Shown: positions 1 through 10,500 of the stretch, piece by piece
Layout of the letters: the number at the start of each line of letters is the position of its first letter
How positions within the stretch are numbered: the first letter of the stretch is position 1
Source of the DNA: Phoronis australis
Taxonomy: Eukaryota > Phoronida > Phoronidae
Assembly: GCA_002633005.1 (NCBI GenBank)
Contig: NMRA01000273.1
Location: 518,526-565,581, forward strand
Length of the DNA stretch: 47,056 nucleotides
Reading direction: 5' to 3'
The notes under the pieces: generated by a model
What the model saw: the letters and a program-made list of their open reading frames with translations, nothing else
What the model was told of the DNA's origin: nothing
Database searches by the model: none
Translations under genes and position numbers: made by a program

Positions 1-530
1 ACAATATGGTTTCACGAAACTTATGAGCCAAGTTCATGTGACGAAATCGAGAAGGGTTTTTAATTATCTTAAGAAAAACTCCAGAGACATGTTAAGTGCC
101 AGAAACTTACCAGGATGCATGGAAATTTCACTATCTGGCTACAAAAACAAAAAATATCTTACACGGGAGGGGAAACCCACCTGCCGACCTCCCCCCGCTC
201 GGCGCCACGCGCCTAGGATTCGACCTTGGCGGGAATCTTAAACCCCCCTTGCTGAAATCGTAGATCCGCCACTGATAAGTATACTGAATATAGTTTTTTG
301 GAAAGAAATAAAAATAAAACGTTTTATTTTAGTTAATTTATTTTTGTTTTATATTTAACATTAGTTTTATATGAGTGTTAATCCAAAGTTTTATGTGATG
401 AACTGTTTGATGCTGTATATCTTGTGCCTGCACCACGCTTATACACAGGCAATGGTCTAAGTAGTAAATGAAGACGCAACACAGCTTTTTGCCTGTGCAC
501 GACGACAAGCCATCTGTTGATCAATTGGCA
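1..530. other. 5' flank of the homeobox gene
   Basis: No convincing exon is visible. Positions 160-275 are much more GC-rich than their surroundings and end in a 'gatccgccactg' phrase that resembles the edge of a dispersed repeat. Positions 290-360 are very A/T-rich. No clear TATA box or initiator could be assigned to the gene that starts at 566. Confidence 0.3.
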
Positions 531-537
531 AACTAAA

Positions 538-564
538 ATGGCAGACGATTTTAGTTGTTGGTGA
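538..564 (+). promoter_or_regulatory. Short upstream ORF before the homeobox start
   Basis: An ATG in good context (A at -3, G at +4) opens an 8-codon frame, MADDFSCW, ending in TGA at 562-564. The main ATG follows after one base (TGA-A-ATG at 562-568). Such spacing could attenuate translation or allow reinitiation. Alternatively it is 5' sequence that is spliced out, since 'ttttag' at 549-554 resembles an acceptor. Which applies depends on the transcript. Confidence 0.45.
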
Positions 565-565
565 A

Positions 566-1402
566 ATGTCACTGGAAGAGGATTTATCAGAAGAATTTAA
601 TGACTCTGATGACACGATGCCAAAGATAAACAAGAAGAAGCGCAAGCGAACTGTTATAGGAACAGAACAACTAGTAGCCCTTGAGAAAGCATTCAGCAGT
701 GAACAATGGCCTACCAGAGATACGAAGTTGCAACTGGCTGCTCAAATTGGTGCATCAAAGAAATTTGTTGCCGTCTGGTTTCAAAACAAGCGGGCAAAAC
801 TCAGAAAGGAAAACATCAAAGAAGAAACGCCAGACAACACACCTGTTGTATGCACCACCGTGAAACTTCCAATTGCTCGTAATAAACCCAACGCGCCTGC
901 ATCCAAACCAGTGAAGTCGACTACTAAATTGCCAGCTCAATGCAAAGCAGTTTATCCGAAGCTGACAAACTTGACAAAGGCAAAAGCAACAGGTTGCCCA
1001 ACGCAAAGCACATCCCAAGAGAACAAAGCAAAAGACGCACCAGTGATTATCGCTAGTCCCGTATCTGTCGTGAAGCCTGTACAGTGCTCATCAACTGGGA
1101 CTAGTGGGCCTAGTCAAAATGTACCGCAAAACAGCATCAAGCTAAAGCTGGCCAAATTATCCATGTCTAATCCAAACGTAATGGAAGTAGAATGGACAGC
1201 TAACTCGGTGCCAATCTTCACAAAAGCAATGGAGACTCCATGGTCTTCAGTGAATACAGCAACCGAGTCCAGTTCACAACCTAGAATAATTGCGCCAGTT
1301 GCTTCGACTGGGTCCTCTGTTTTAAAGCCCGCTGCAGCTGCTGCTGAAATCCCGGGTTTACTTATTCAACAACAAAAAAGTAATACAAAAGAGGTACTAT
1401 GA
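566..1402 (+). CDS. Divergent homeodomain transcription factor
   Basis: The 278-residue frame starts at ATG 566 with an acidic N-terminus. A homeodomain spans about residues 24-83: an Arg/Lys-rich N-terminal arm (KKKRKR), L39 and F43 at homeodomain positions 16 and 20, and recognition helix VWFQNKRAK, giving W48, F49, Q50, N51 and R53. These invariant residues support sequence-specific DNA binding in the nucleus. Q50 and the helix resemble PRD-like or other divergent classes, but I cannot name an orthologue. The rest is low-complexity Ser/Thr/Pro/Lys-rich sequence with a short Ala run near residue 258. The gene may be intronless, ending at TGA 1400-1402 with AATAAA at 2315-2320. Alternatively a donor (AAAGAG|GTACTA, after 1393) may join it in phase to exons at 2676-2775 and 3100-3239, replacing the last two residues. 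The homeodomain call is secure; the 3' structure is not. Confidence 0.85.
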   Translation: MSLEEDLSEEFNDSDDTMPKINKKKRKRTVIGTEQLVALEKAFSSEQWPTRDTKLQLAAQIGASKKFVAVWFQNKRAKLRKENIKEETPDNTPVVCTTVKLPIARNKPNAPASKPVKSTTKLPAQCKAVYPKLTNLTKAKATGCPTQSTSQENKAKDAPVIIASPVSVVKPVQCSSTGTSGPSQNVPQNSIKLKLAKLSMSNPNVMEVEWTANSVPIFTKAMETPWSSVNTATESSSQPRIIAPVASTGSSVLKPAAAAAEIPGLLIQQQKSNTKEVL

Positions 1403-2314
1403 GTGTGACAAGGCTATGAGGTGGCCACTGACGTGGTGATAACAGTGATACGGAACACCAATAGGTTATTATTTATATGGATAAACAAAGTGGACATAGT
1501 ATTTTCTATTCTGAATTAATATCTCTGCTGAACCAAAAACAACTCGAGTTATTTTTTGGTCTTGCACATTAAGGAAAATAATGTTTTGGATCATTTTTAA
1601 TTCTGGCAAATAAGAAAATTGTGGTTTTGAGGTATCTTTATTTTTGGTCCTTCAGAGTTAAAATGTTTTGGCCATTTTTAAATCTTGCATAGCGGCGTGT
1701 CCTGGAATTTCATCCTTTGGCTTTCCGTAATTATTCAATCAAAGAGGCAAAACATAAAATATGACAAGCGAAGTAAGTTGAAGGGTTTAACTAAAATATT
1801 CATGAAGGTAGAAAGTTGGCCACAAAATAATGAACTAAACCCCCTTAGACTAAGAAAATAGCCCACTGCACCTAATGCGCGGGCATTGTTCTTTCTTAAA
1901 CTTCTTGGTAATGCAATTGCAGTTTCTGGTTTTGCGAATTACTGAAACAAACATCGACGAGAGGCCTGCCATAAAATCTGAGTCAATAGTTAGATTATTA
2001 GGATGCATTCACAAATGTTGACAAATGACTTTCGCGAACGATCCGGCCAAATGCATCATAGTTTGCAAACTGCAATATTGATAATATATGTCCTGTCTGC
2101 ATGTAAACAACACAACCAATTTGCTATGGAAGATATTGCCAGATTCGTTACTATCATGAAAGATCAATAAAGCCTTTAAATGAAAAAAATCTAGTTCAGC
2201 GCGATTTCCAGTCAATATTCAAGTAGGTCTATCTTGTCTTGGTATTCCTCCACTGATGCGGAAGCCATAATTTGCATTGTTTGTTTAACCAATGTAAAAC
2301 TTAGGAAATGAGAA

Positions 2315-2320
2315 AATAAA
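2315..2320 (+). terminator. Candidate polyadenylation signal AATAAA
   Basis: A canonical hexamer about 0.9 kb beyond the homeobox ORF stop. It would fit an intronless form of that gene. In an A/T-rich stretch the hexamer may be fortuitous. Confidence 0.3.
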
Positions 2321-2362
2321 TAAAAGCTTGATGCTGAGGATTTTAATTGCCATATTCGTGAT

Positions 2363-2395
2363 GTATTTGTAATATTTGTAAAATATTACAAATAC
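2363..2395. repeat. Perfect 15-bp inverted repeat with 3-nt loop
   Basis: Left arm gtatttgtaatattt (2363-2377) is the exact complement of aaatattacaaatac (2381-2395), separated by 'gta'. It lies in non-coding sequence. It may form a hairpin in DNA or RNA; no function can be assigned. Confidence 0.75.
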
Positions 2396-2675
2396 GTGAC
2401 TTAAGCCGAGAATTATTTTGTTTATGATGCAATGAATGCATGGGTGCTAAGTCTGAGGCAATTGAGGCCTAGAGCAATTTTGTTCATGATGGATTACGTA
2501 AGATAATTGAGAGATTTCATTAAGTTATCACTAGATTTGAGATTTCGCTCTCGTGAGCATTCATGGTTAAGTACAATACAAACTTTGGGTAATCCTACAA
2601 TATTAAATTAGCAGGCCAAATTGGGAATGGATGCATACACAAGCTCACTTCACAGATCAGTTTATATATTTCCAG

Positions 2676-2775
2676 CCCATGATTGGATATTCTTGTGGAT
2701 TTGGTCCAACACAGACGCCGCCTCCACCAAACACATTACTACACAGTATTGTTGGAATGATGGCTATGGCCGAAG
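2676..2775 (+). CDS. Putative second exon of the homeobox gene
   Basis: The exon is bounded by 'tatatttccag' and the strong donor GCCGAAG|GTATGC. It reads 33 codons plus one base, beginning PMIGYSCGFGPTQTPPPP and ending GMMAMAEG. It accepts phase 0, which matches the homeobox donor after 1393, and leaves phase 1, which matches the exon at 3100. The Pro-rich, Met-rich peptide is not recognised. It may instead belong to a separate small gene whose 5' exons I could not find. Confidence 0.5.
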
Positions 2776-2987
2776 GTATGCTTGCCATGACCTATGGCAC
2801 ACCTAACTGGTATATTCATATTATCTGAACTTAACAGGCCAAGCACCTCACGTCCATCTGTTCTTAGCATGTTTACAAAATTTGGAATTTCTTTGGTGTA
2901 CGATAGTATTGTGGTAAACAGTGAGTTGCTGTAGTTTCTTAGTCAATCTTGAGCTTTGTGTATATAAGTATACAGTGCTCTTCTTAA

Positions 2988-3140
2988 TTTTGTTTTCAGG
3001 TGGGCTAATTCATCCAGGTAATCCACAATTTGATTCATTTTGTTTTCAGGTGGGCTAATTCATCCAGGTAATCCACAATTTGATTCATTTTGTTTTCAGG
3101 TGGGCTAATTCATCCAGGTAATCCACAATTTGATTCATGT
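2988..3140 (+). repeat. Three perfect 50-bp tandem copies carrying a 3' splice site
   Basis: 'tgttttcagg' recurs exactly at 2991, 3041 and 3091. Each unit holds a polypyrimidine tract with CAG|GT, then 'gggctaattcatccag' followed by 'gtaatcc', so each copy offers an acceptor and a possible donor. Only the third acceptor leads to the open terminal exon. Fifty is not a multiple of three, and use of an upstream acceptor runs into TAA in the next copy. Confidence 0.9.
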
Positions 3141-3239
3141 GTGAATTCATTCTTGTATGGAATCAAGATAGCTGGCAACCATCGGCTGATCTATACTAAA
3201 GGTGTTGGTCTAGATGTGGAACAACTCCCAGACGACTGA
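3100..3239 (+). CDS. Putative terminal exon of the homeobox gene
   Basis: After the third 'ttttcag' acceptor the frame reads GLIHPGNPQFDSC and onward to VEQLPDD then TGA at 3237-3239, about 45 residues. The incoming phase (2 nt completing a Gly codon) matches the exon ending at 2775. Even length, splice fit and protein-like composition support coding. I do not recognise the peptide. With 566-1393 and 2676-2775 it would complete a 355-residue protein. Confidence 0.55.
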
Positions 3240-3755
3240 GTCTCTTCTTGTGAGAAGACTTCACCATTGCCAGCTTCACGTCCTGATACACTGCTGCAGA
3301 GTATAGGAACCGGCCCACGTTTTTCTCAGAAGTTCCTTGTAAAACAGTTCAACTATACAAAGTAGGATGAAGCACAAACTAGGGTTCAGTTGGATCACTT
3401 CTTTAAAGCGATGGAACATGACATCTACCAGTAGCGTGCATGCACTATTAATGTTGTGACAAAGATGTTAAACAAGTCCAGTTGTCATTTGGTAACTCTT
3501 CTGAAGAAGTAATTCAACTCCTGAAATAATACACAGTGAAGTTTTGACCTTCACAGGTGACCTTACAAATGCTTGAAGTGCAGATATTTTTTACTCATTC
3601 AAACAATATTGCTTGGTTTTCTCTCAAGTTCACTCTTTGTTCAGTTTATGTACACACTACTACATTAAAAAGTTGAAGGTCTGACATCGCCACAAATTTG
3701 TACTACTGCACTTACACATGTGCACCTTCACAAAAACAAAAATGCAACTTAATGC
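3240..3755. other. Tail-to-tail interval between the homeobox gene and the EML gene
   Basis: No ORF or RNA gene is evident. A weak plus-strand ATTAAA lies at 3664-3669 and could end the left gene. The EML polyadenylation signal lies at 3779-3784 on the other strand, so the two convergent 3' ends are very close. Confidence 0.4.
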
Positions 3756-3759
3756 AAGA

Positions 3760-4444
3760 CATTCAGTACATTAAAAGCTTTATTGCCAATTTCAAACATC
3801 AAGTGAACAATGCCTTATGTGCTGATTTTGACTAAACGTACATTATACGTTCAAATTACATTATGCAGTTCAAATTTTCATACTTTTTGTTTTTTAATTG
3901 ATTGTAATGCACTCAAAGAAATTGCCACAACACTATTTTGCATCCACCATCTCCAGCTCTAGAAGTACAAAACCCATTTCTCATTAACTTTAGTCCACCG
4001 TGGTTTGCATTGCAACCGAGGTAGCTAAAACATTCACAATGCAAAGACTAGAATAATGATAAGTTAAAGACTAAAAAGACTAAGTTATGTAAATGTTTCA
4101 AAATGTCCAAAAATGACCTCCCCACACAGCACATCTACAAACAGCAGAGCATATCTTCAAATCAAACCTGAAATCCTTTCCAGAACAGTACATGTCAACG
4201 TCGCACACAATTTTTATCTCTGCTCATCAAGAGCACTGATAACACCTTACACTAATATATTCAATTGTATGTCTAAATTTTGATCTTGCACAATGTCGTA
4301 CCAAAACATGCTGTTGAGGATTAGCAATATAGTAAATGTGAATTTCATTATCATAGAGACTCTTAAAATTGACTATAATTCTAACATACAAAGAGGTAAA
4401 TTGCAAAGAATCAAAAACATAAATACTCAGATCTGTCATCACTT
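3760..4444 (-). other. Probable EML 3' untranslated region
   Basis: Non-coding sequence follows the EML stop at 4445-4447 down to the AATAAA at 3779-3784. No open frame continues the protein. The extent is inferred from the signal only. Confidence 0.5.
3779..3784 (-). terminator. EML polyadenylation signal AATAAA
   Basis: Minus-strand AATAAA about 0.66 kb past the EML stop codon. Cleavage would fall near 3755-3768. It gives a 3' UTR spanning roughly 3760-4444. Confidence 0.5.
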
Positions 4445-4573
4445 CTATTCGTTAATTTGCCACTGTAATATGGCCATGTCCTTTCCACCCACTGACAGTA
4501 ATCGTGAATCATCGTACAGGAAACGAACATTGGTCACGTGGCTGCTGTGTCCTCCGTAGCTTCGACTTGGGGC
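4445..4573 (-). CDS. EML exon 21 (terminal)
   Basis: Acceptor 'tctgcag', phase 0, residues 790-831. It encodes the last WD40 blades, including GGHSSHVTNVRF and GGKDMAILQW, which match the conserved EML C-terminus, then TAG at 4445-4447. Confidence 0.93.
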   Translation of the reverse strand, partial: APSRSYGGHSSHVTNVRFLYDDSRLLSVGGKDMAILQWQINE

Positions 4574-7500
4574 CTGCAGAAAGCGCAAATAAAAGTACAT
4601 CAATTCTATATTGATGAACATACACCTACACAAGGCTTCAGAGGTCTAACACATTAAAGAACCAAATTCGTTTTGCCATTATGAAAACGTCCCATACGCT
4701 TTGTAGTGACATCTGGTTTTGCTTTTGTTTGCATCAGATCTCGAATGATTCACTTTAAAACCAGATGGCAGTCTGGTCCACTTGGGACAAACAATGCAGT
4801 GTGCAACATGACGCATCTAGGGTTGTTAATTTATGGTACTAATTTCACAATAGACTGGTGTCTAGAGATATTGAAGGGTGGGTCAATCGGGCAATAAACT
4901 TGTATTCTATCAAAGAAGCAAATTTTTGATTTGGACTGCTTACTGCTATAAAATTGGTCTCAACTTGATCCTTAAATCCGATGAGAAGTTATTTCTGGGT
5001 TTGCACGTTCAAATGACATAAAAGTTATGTGAACAGGATGTACCTTCAGATGACAGCAAGGGTATGTAAACAGGTTAACCTTTCCGTAGTCATCAGCAGA
5101 AGCCACAAGAGTCTGGTTGTTAGATCTGGTGCAGGCGTTCACATCTGTGCCATCAGCATTCTCTGGCCATATACCTACAACAGGCTGGACTTTGTAAGAC
5201 AGGGAAGGTTAGCGAACGATGACCATATACCAACAACACGCAGGACTGACTTGGTACAAGAAAGGTCAGTTAAGATGACTGAATTTATTTAAAATTATAA
5301 ACCTCCAATGTAAATGAAAACGGCCAAAACAACTTATAACACTAGTTCTTCCAGGCAGCCCACTTCACTGAAAACATACAAAATTCACTAGATGGCGCTA
5401 GTGTAACAACAGTCCTGCCTGCAGAAATGCCATGTATTCAAGTAGTCATTTGGGATCCTTGTCCTAAAACACCCCCCCCCTCATGCTGATGAACAACTTT
5501 CTGTTCTAAATCTATTCAAAGTGTTAAAAAGAGGAACCTCTCTTCATTAGCACTGAGCATCGAGTCGCCCATTGACTCGCATTGTTTTATTCTCAATGTT
5601 TACAAGATGACTAAACATTGTAATAAAAAACAAATGCCATGCACAAACAACAAAGTAATAAAATACAAAAAATACAATACTTCGAATGACTAATTCGATC
5701 TGAGTGAAATTTGACATGACCATGATCTCGTTAGGACAGTTATTACTGAAAAGTTTAGAATGCTGCATAACCACTGCAACGTTTAGGCTAGACAAAGAGA
5801 ACAGAGATGGAAATACAATTCACAAGATAGCTGTTGAAGAATAAAAATGTAATTCACAAGAGTTAAAGTGACATTATTAGTGATGAATTCTTTTTTAATG
5901 TCAGCCCCAGCGCATAATTGAACTGAAAACTGTCGCCTTGCACTCAAATCCTCTGATCGCTGAGCTAAACTTCACTCAGAAAATGGAGGAATATTTCACA
6001 TGTATTTAACAGGTAAATTGACTGGCCTTGATTTCAGCGAATGTCTGGCAAACAACGACAAGAATAGCGGAGTTGCAACCAAATCGATTTAACAATTGCG
6101 CATGTCCGGAAATTAGGGCGTGCAAAGCCTATTGGGATTGATGAACGTATGTGGAATGGCCGATTGGTTTGCACGACGTCTGAACTGTGTGCATTAAACT
6201 ACGCTGCTGTTTGTAATTCTGCCGCTATTTGCCCAGAATAAGCGCCCATGCCCTTATAAGTGCCCTCAAGCATATTTGTTTACTGAATTATACCGCTATA
6301 ACTACAATGCAACATTTTCAATATGGCGGTGTTGCAACTCCGCTATTGGCGGTTTGTAACAACATCACAAAAACAACGGATTGCATTGTTTTGTAGCCCT
6401 GGTCATAGCTAATGTCTACCATTCAACAAAAATCCCAATATTGTGTTTTTTTTTGTGCGTAAAAACGATAATGTCCCTTCAACTCAAGAAGGCTTCTGAT
6501 TTTAACTACTTACAGGTTTATTTTTGTCAAACTAAAGTAACCAGTACCTAAGCCATGTTTCAAGTGAACTCACCGGCCACAGTGAAGTCCAGAGTACAGT
6601 TCTGAGTCGCCCATTCCGTATCCTTCAGAGTGCTTGACTGGAACACCTGTTTACATGAGCTGCCTGACCCTGTGGTTAGTCATAGATTATCAATGTATGT
6701 ACAATATTTACTTACTGAACAATACTTCACACAACCAAACATTTTATATCACANGATCCTTGTCCTAAAACACACCCCTCATGCTGATGAACAACTTTCT
6801 GTTCTCAATCTGTTCAATGTGTTAAAAAGAGGAACCTCTCTTCATTAGCACTGAGCATCGAGTCGCCCATTGACTTGCATTATTTTATTCTCAATGTTTA
6901 CAAGATGACTAAAAATTATTGTAATAAAAAACAAATGTCATGTGCAAACAACAGAGTAATAAAATACAAAAATACAATACTTCGAACGACTAATTCGTTC
7001 CGAGTGAAATTCGATATGACAGTGATCTCTTTAGAACAATTATTACTGAAAAGTTTAGAATGCTGCATAACCACTGTGACGTTTAGGCCAGACAAAGGGA
7101 ACATAGATGGAAATACAATTCACAAGATAACTGTTGGAGAATAAAAATATAATTCATGAGATAACTGGCACAGAACAAAAATATCCAATCAAGTTAAGGC
7201 GACATTATTAGTGATGAATTTTTTTAATGTCAGCGCAGAATTGAACTGAAAACTGTCGTGTCGCAGTCAAATCCTCTGGTCGCTGAGCTAAACTCCACTT
7301 GGAAAATGGAGAAATATTTCAAGTGTATTTAACAGGTAAATTGACTGGCCTTGATTTCAGCGAATGTCTGGCAAACAAACTACGAGAATTGGCGATTTGT
7401 AACTACATCATAAAAACGCAACGAATTGTATTGTTTTATAGCCCTGGTCATAGCTAATGTCTATACAATTCAACAAGAATCACAATATTGTATTTTCCGT

Positions 7501-10500
7501 GCGTAAAAACGATAATGTCCCTTCAACTCAAAAAGGCTTCTGATTTTAACTATTTACAGGTTTATTTTTGTCAAACTAAAGTTTCCAGTCCCTAAGCCAT
7601 GTTTCAAGTAAACTCACCGGCCACAGTGAAGTCCAGAGTACAGTTCTGAGTCGCCCATTCAGTATCCTTCAGAGTGCTTGACTGGAACACCTGTTTACAT
7701 GAGCTGCCTGACCCTGTGGTTAGTCATAGATTATCAATGTATGTACAATATTTACTTACTGAACAATACTTCACACAACCAAACATTTTATATCACAAAT
7801 CTACATATGTTCTCACGGCATGCAGGCATCTGATGAAGGTGCCTTCATGGTAATATATGTAAAAATAAATTTTTATCCACAGAATAAAATTGGTCTGTCT
7901 TTAAGGACACAACTAATTTCATCCATTAAACATTCTAATTATGTGCAAGTTTCAGGTCTTAGCACTAAAAAGAGACTTAACAGTATAATCAACCAGCATT
8001 GCATTATGCCAGGGCTGTGTTCTGTAGACCCAACCCATTAGCACTAATGCAACGGAAACATAATTTATGAATCCCATGCCATAATTCAACATTTCAACCT
8101 CACTGACCAATCACGTCACAGGCACCACTTTCTTATGTTAAGCTAGGAAGGTTAGTAAGTTAATTTCTTTATTGTCAGTTTTCAGGGTTAACATAAAACA
8201 TTAGACCGTGGCTATTATCACTGACAAATAAAATTTAAAAATAATTGATCTCGAGCAAACTCGCCAAACACTTGCCTTTCACTAGCATCATTTTGCCTGT
8301 TCTTGTGTGATCTCATTTTGCTTGCAAGAAACTTGGAATATGGAATGCTACCCTCTCTAATAATGTCCACTTTCTTACAATGTTACAGTCCCCAAGTCCC
8401 ACACCATTTGTACTATACCTCAAGTAGGTTTGGTTACAGTGAACTTTGGTCCATCAAACCTGCGTTCATATTACACTGCAATATGTACTTTTAGCATTAC
8501 ACCCATTGTTCCACAACTTATTATGAGTTCTGTAAACAGAACAGCCCACATGTCAACTTGGTATACTTACAGTAAAGGATTTCATAATCCCCTGAATTTG
8601 TTCTGAGATGTTGGCTGTCAGCAGACCAATCTAAATGTGTGACATAGCTTGAGTGACCCTGTGAACAAAATTCAGATTTATAAGATAACTAGGTAACGGT
8701 ATGGAATAGACCATTTAATTGTTTTTAAAATTTCAATACGAATAACATGCACAGGATTCATGAACTTAGGGCCATCAGACATGAAAATTACTGGGGATCC
8801 CACAATAATTTGATAGGCAACAATTTTCCAACAAAGATGCCTAGGAAAATGTTGACAAGCAGGGGAAATGTAAAAAAGAAAAATATGGCCAAATTAAGTG
8901 ACCACTCTGCTGGTTCTGACCTTGTGCACCACTCTAGTCATTCAATAATTGTGGTCTGAGGAGACTCATCAAGTACAAGAAATCATCAGTGGTTCACAAT
9001 ACATAACAAACAGTAACACATTTCAACTGAAATATCCACATGATACATTATGTATGGACATATCTGTGAATCAGGGATGAACTTGGCTCAACGAGTTCAC
9101 CAATGCCTCTTAATGTTGACTAGCGCTTTTTTTAAAATTGTGACGTACCACGCATTTGCCAACTTTCTGGTACTTCCTTCCATCTTCACTGACTTTGTAC
9201 ACGTAAATACCATTGTCCCGAGAGCCAACAGCCAAACGTTCCCCATCTGAAATATTCAAACCAAAACACTGTGACAACAATACACAACAATACTTCAGTG
9301 AATAGACCATAGGTGTCTTTGTCTAGTTATGTTGGTGTTTAGGATGAACTGCACTCAGTGAAAATATAACTGAAATTCCAGGCAGGGCATGTTTAAAGAA
9401 CTAAGACTGAATATTCATAATATGGTAAAAGATGTATCACATGGATTGTCAATTTCCAAAACCCACTATTACAGTTATCAAATTAGAGAAGGCAGTGTGG
9501 CCTAGCGTGATAGGTGCCCTCCTTTACTCGAGGTTGTGGGTTCGAGTCCCACTGGGCCACACTGCAACACCCCTGAGTCAGGTTTCTAGCTCCTCATCTC
9601 GGTTTAAACTATTTATTAACAAAGCACAAAAATAATTCCTGGTGATCAGTGCAAAGGGCCCACATGCGCGGCCTGCGCACGTCTGGTACAACGTGTCCCA
9701 GACCAAATTAAAAAATTTACACTAAACGTAATCAGTAAAGCTACAATGATACCAATTATTATACGATTTGGACAGAATATGAAGTAATAAACTCATTTTA
9801 CAAAGCCAATAATTTCTCCATATTGATCACCATACCTTCATATTGACCTCTGCTACGATAATGTAATTTGAATTTTTGAATTTTTAGGAAATAATCTCAA
9901 ACTAAATTCAATCCCATGATCTTCATGTTCACAAGCCACTACTTTACCACACCAGTATGTTAACAAACTCTATAATCCTTTTTATGTCATCCAGAGTCTG
10001 ACACCGCATTTGTTTTTAAACAGCCATGAAATATCCACCACCAGGTGAATACAAACCTCCATCGAGGCAAAGCAGGCCCCGCATGCATTTCAGAGTCCCT
10101 GACCAGCAATACAAGTGAATTGTACAGGCTTTAGCACATGCACTATTGAGCGTACTGACATAAAGCGTGCAATCGCATTGATATAACCAAATGACATTCG
10201 TCAATTGTTTTACAATACAAGTAACTGTTGTATGATCACAAAACACGATATCGTTCCCAAAATATAATCAATCGATTGTTCCTTTACCCTTTCCGAGGAT
10301 CTTCTGGAAATGTTTTCAAAATCTCTCAATATTTTGAGCAAAAAATTGGTAACTAACAAACCAAACGAGTGATTCCACATATGATTGAAAGCCCAAACAT
10401 GAATTAAGTAGTGGAAGTAATCAATATTAACTTTCATGCTAAGTCAATATGAGAGCCCAAAAGTGTTATGATGACCTTTGCACTACTTCGGTCATCATCA

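Larger units (their letters stand above)
1403..2675. other. Putative intron or 3' flank of the homeobox gene
   Basis: No further ORF is supported. The stretch contains a loosely repeated motif around 'aatgttttgg' (near 1580 and 1662), a perfect 15-bp hairpin at 2363-2395, and an AATAAA at 2315-2320 that would serve an unspliced homeobox transcript. If the spliced model is right this is intron 1, ending in a pyrimidine-containing tract and CAG at 2673-2675. Confidence 0.4.
5454..6753. repeat. Tandem block copy A, containing a second copy of EML exon 19
   Basis: This 1.3-kb block is repeated almost base for base at 6755-7797, with a single ambiguous 'n' at 6754 between them. Differences are scattered substitutions, small indels and one 279-bp insertion. 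The pattern fits two alleles placed in tandem by assembly more than an old duplication. Confidence 0.85.

Noticed and set aside
9498-9560. Functional tRNA gene
   Set aside because: The acceptor and anticodon arms do not fold with standard spacing.
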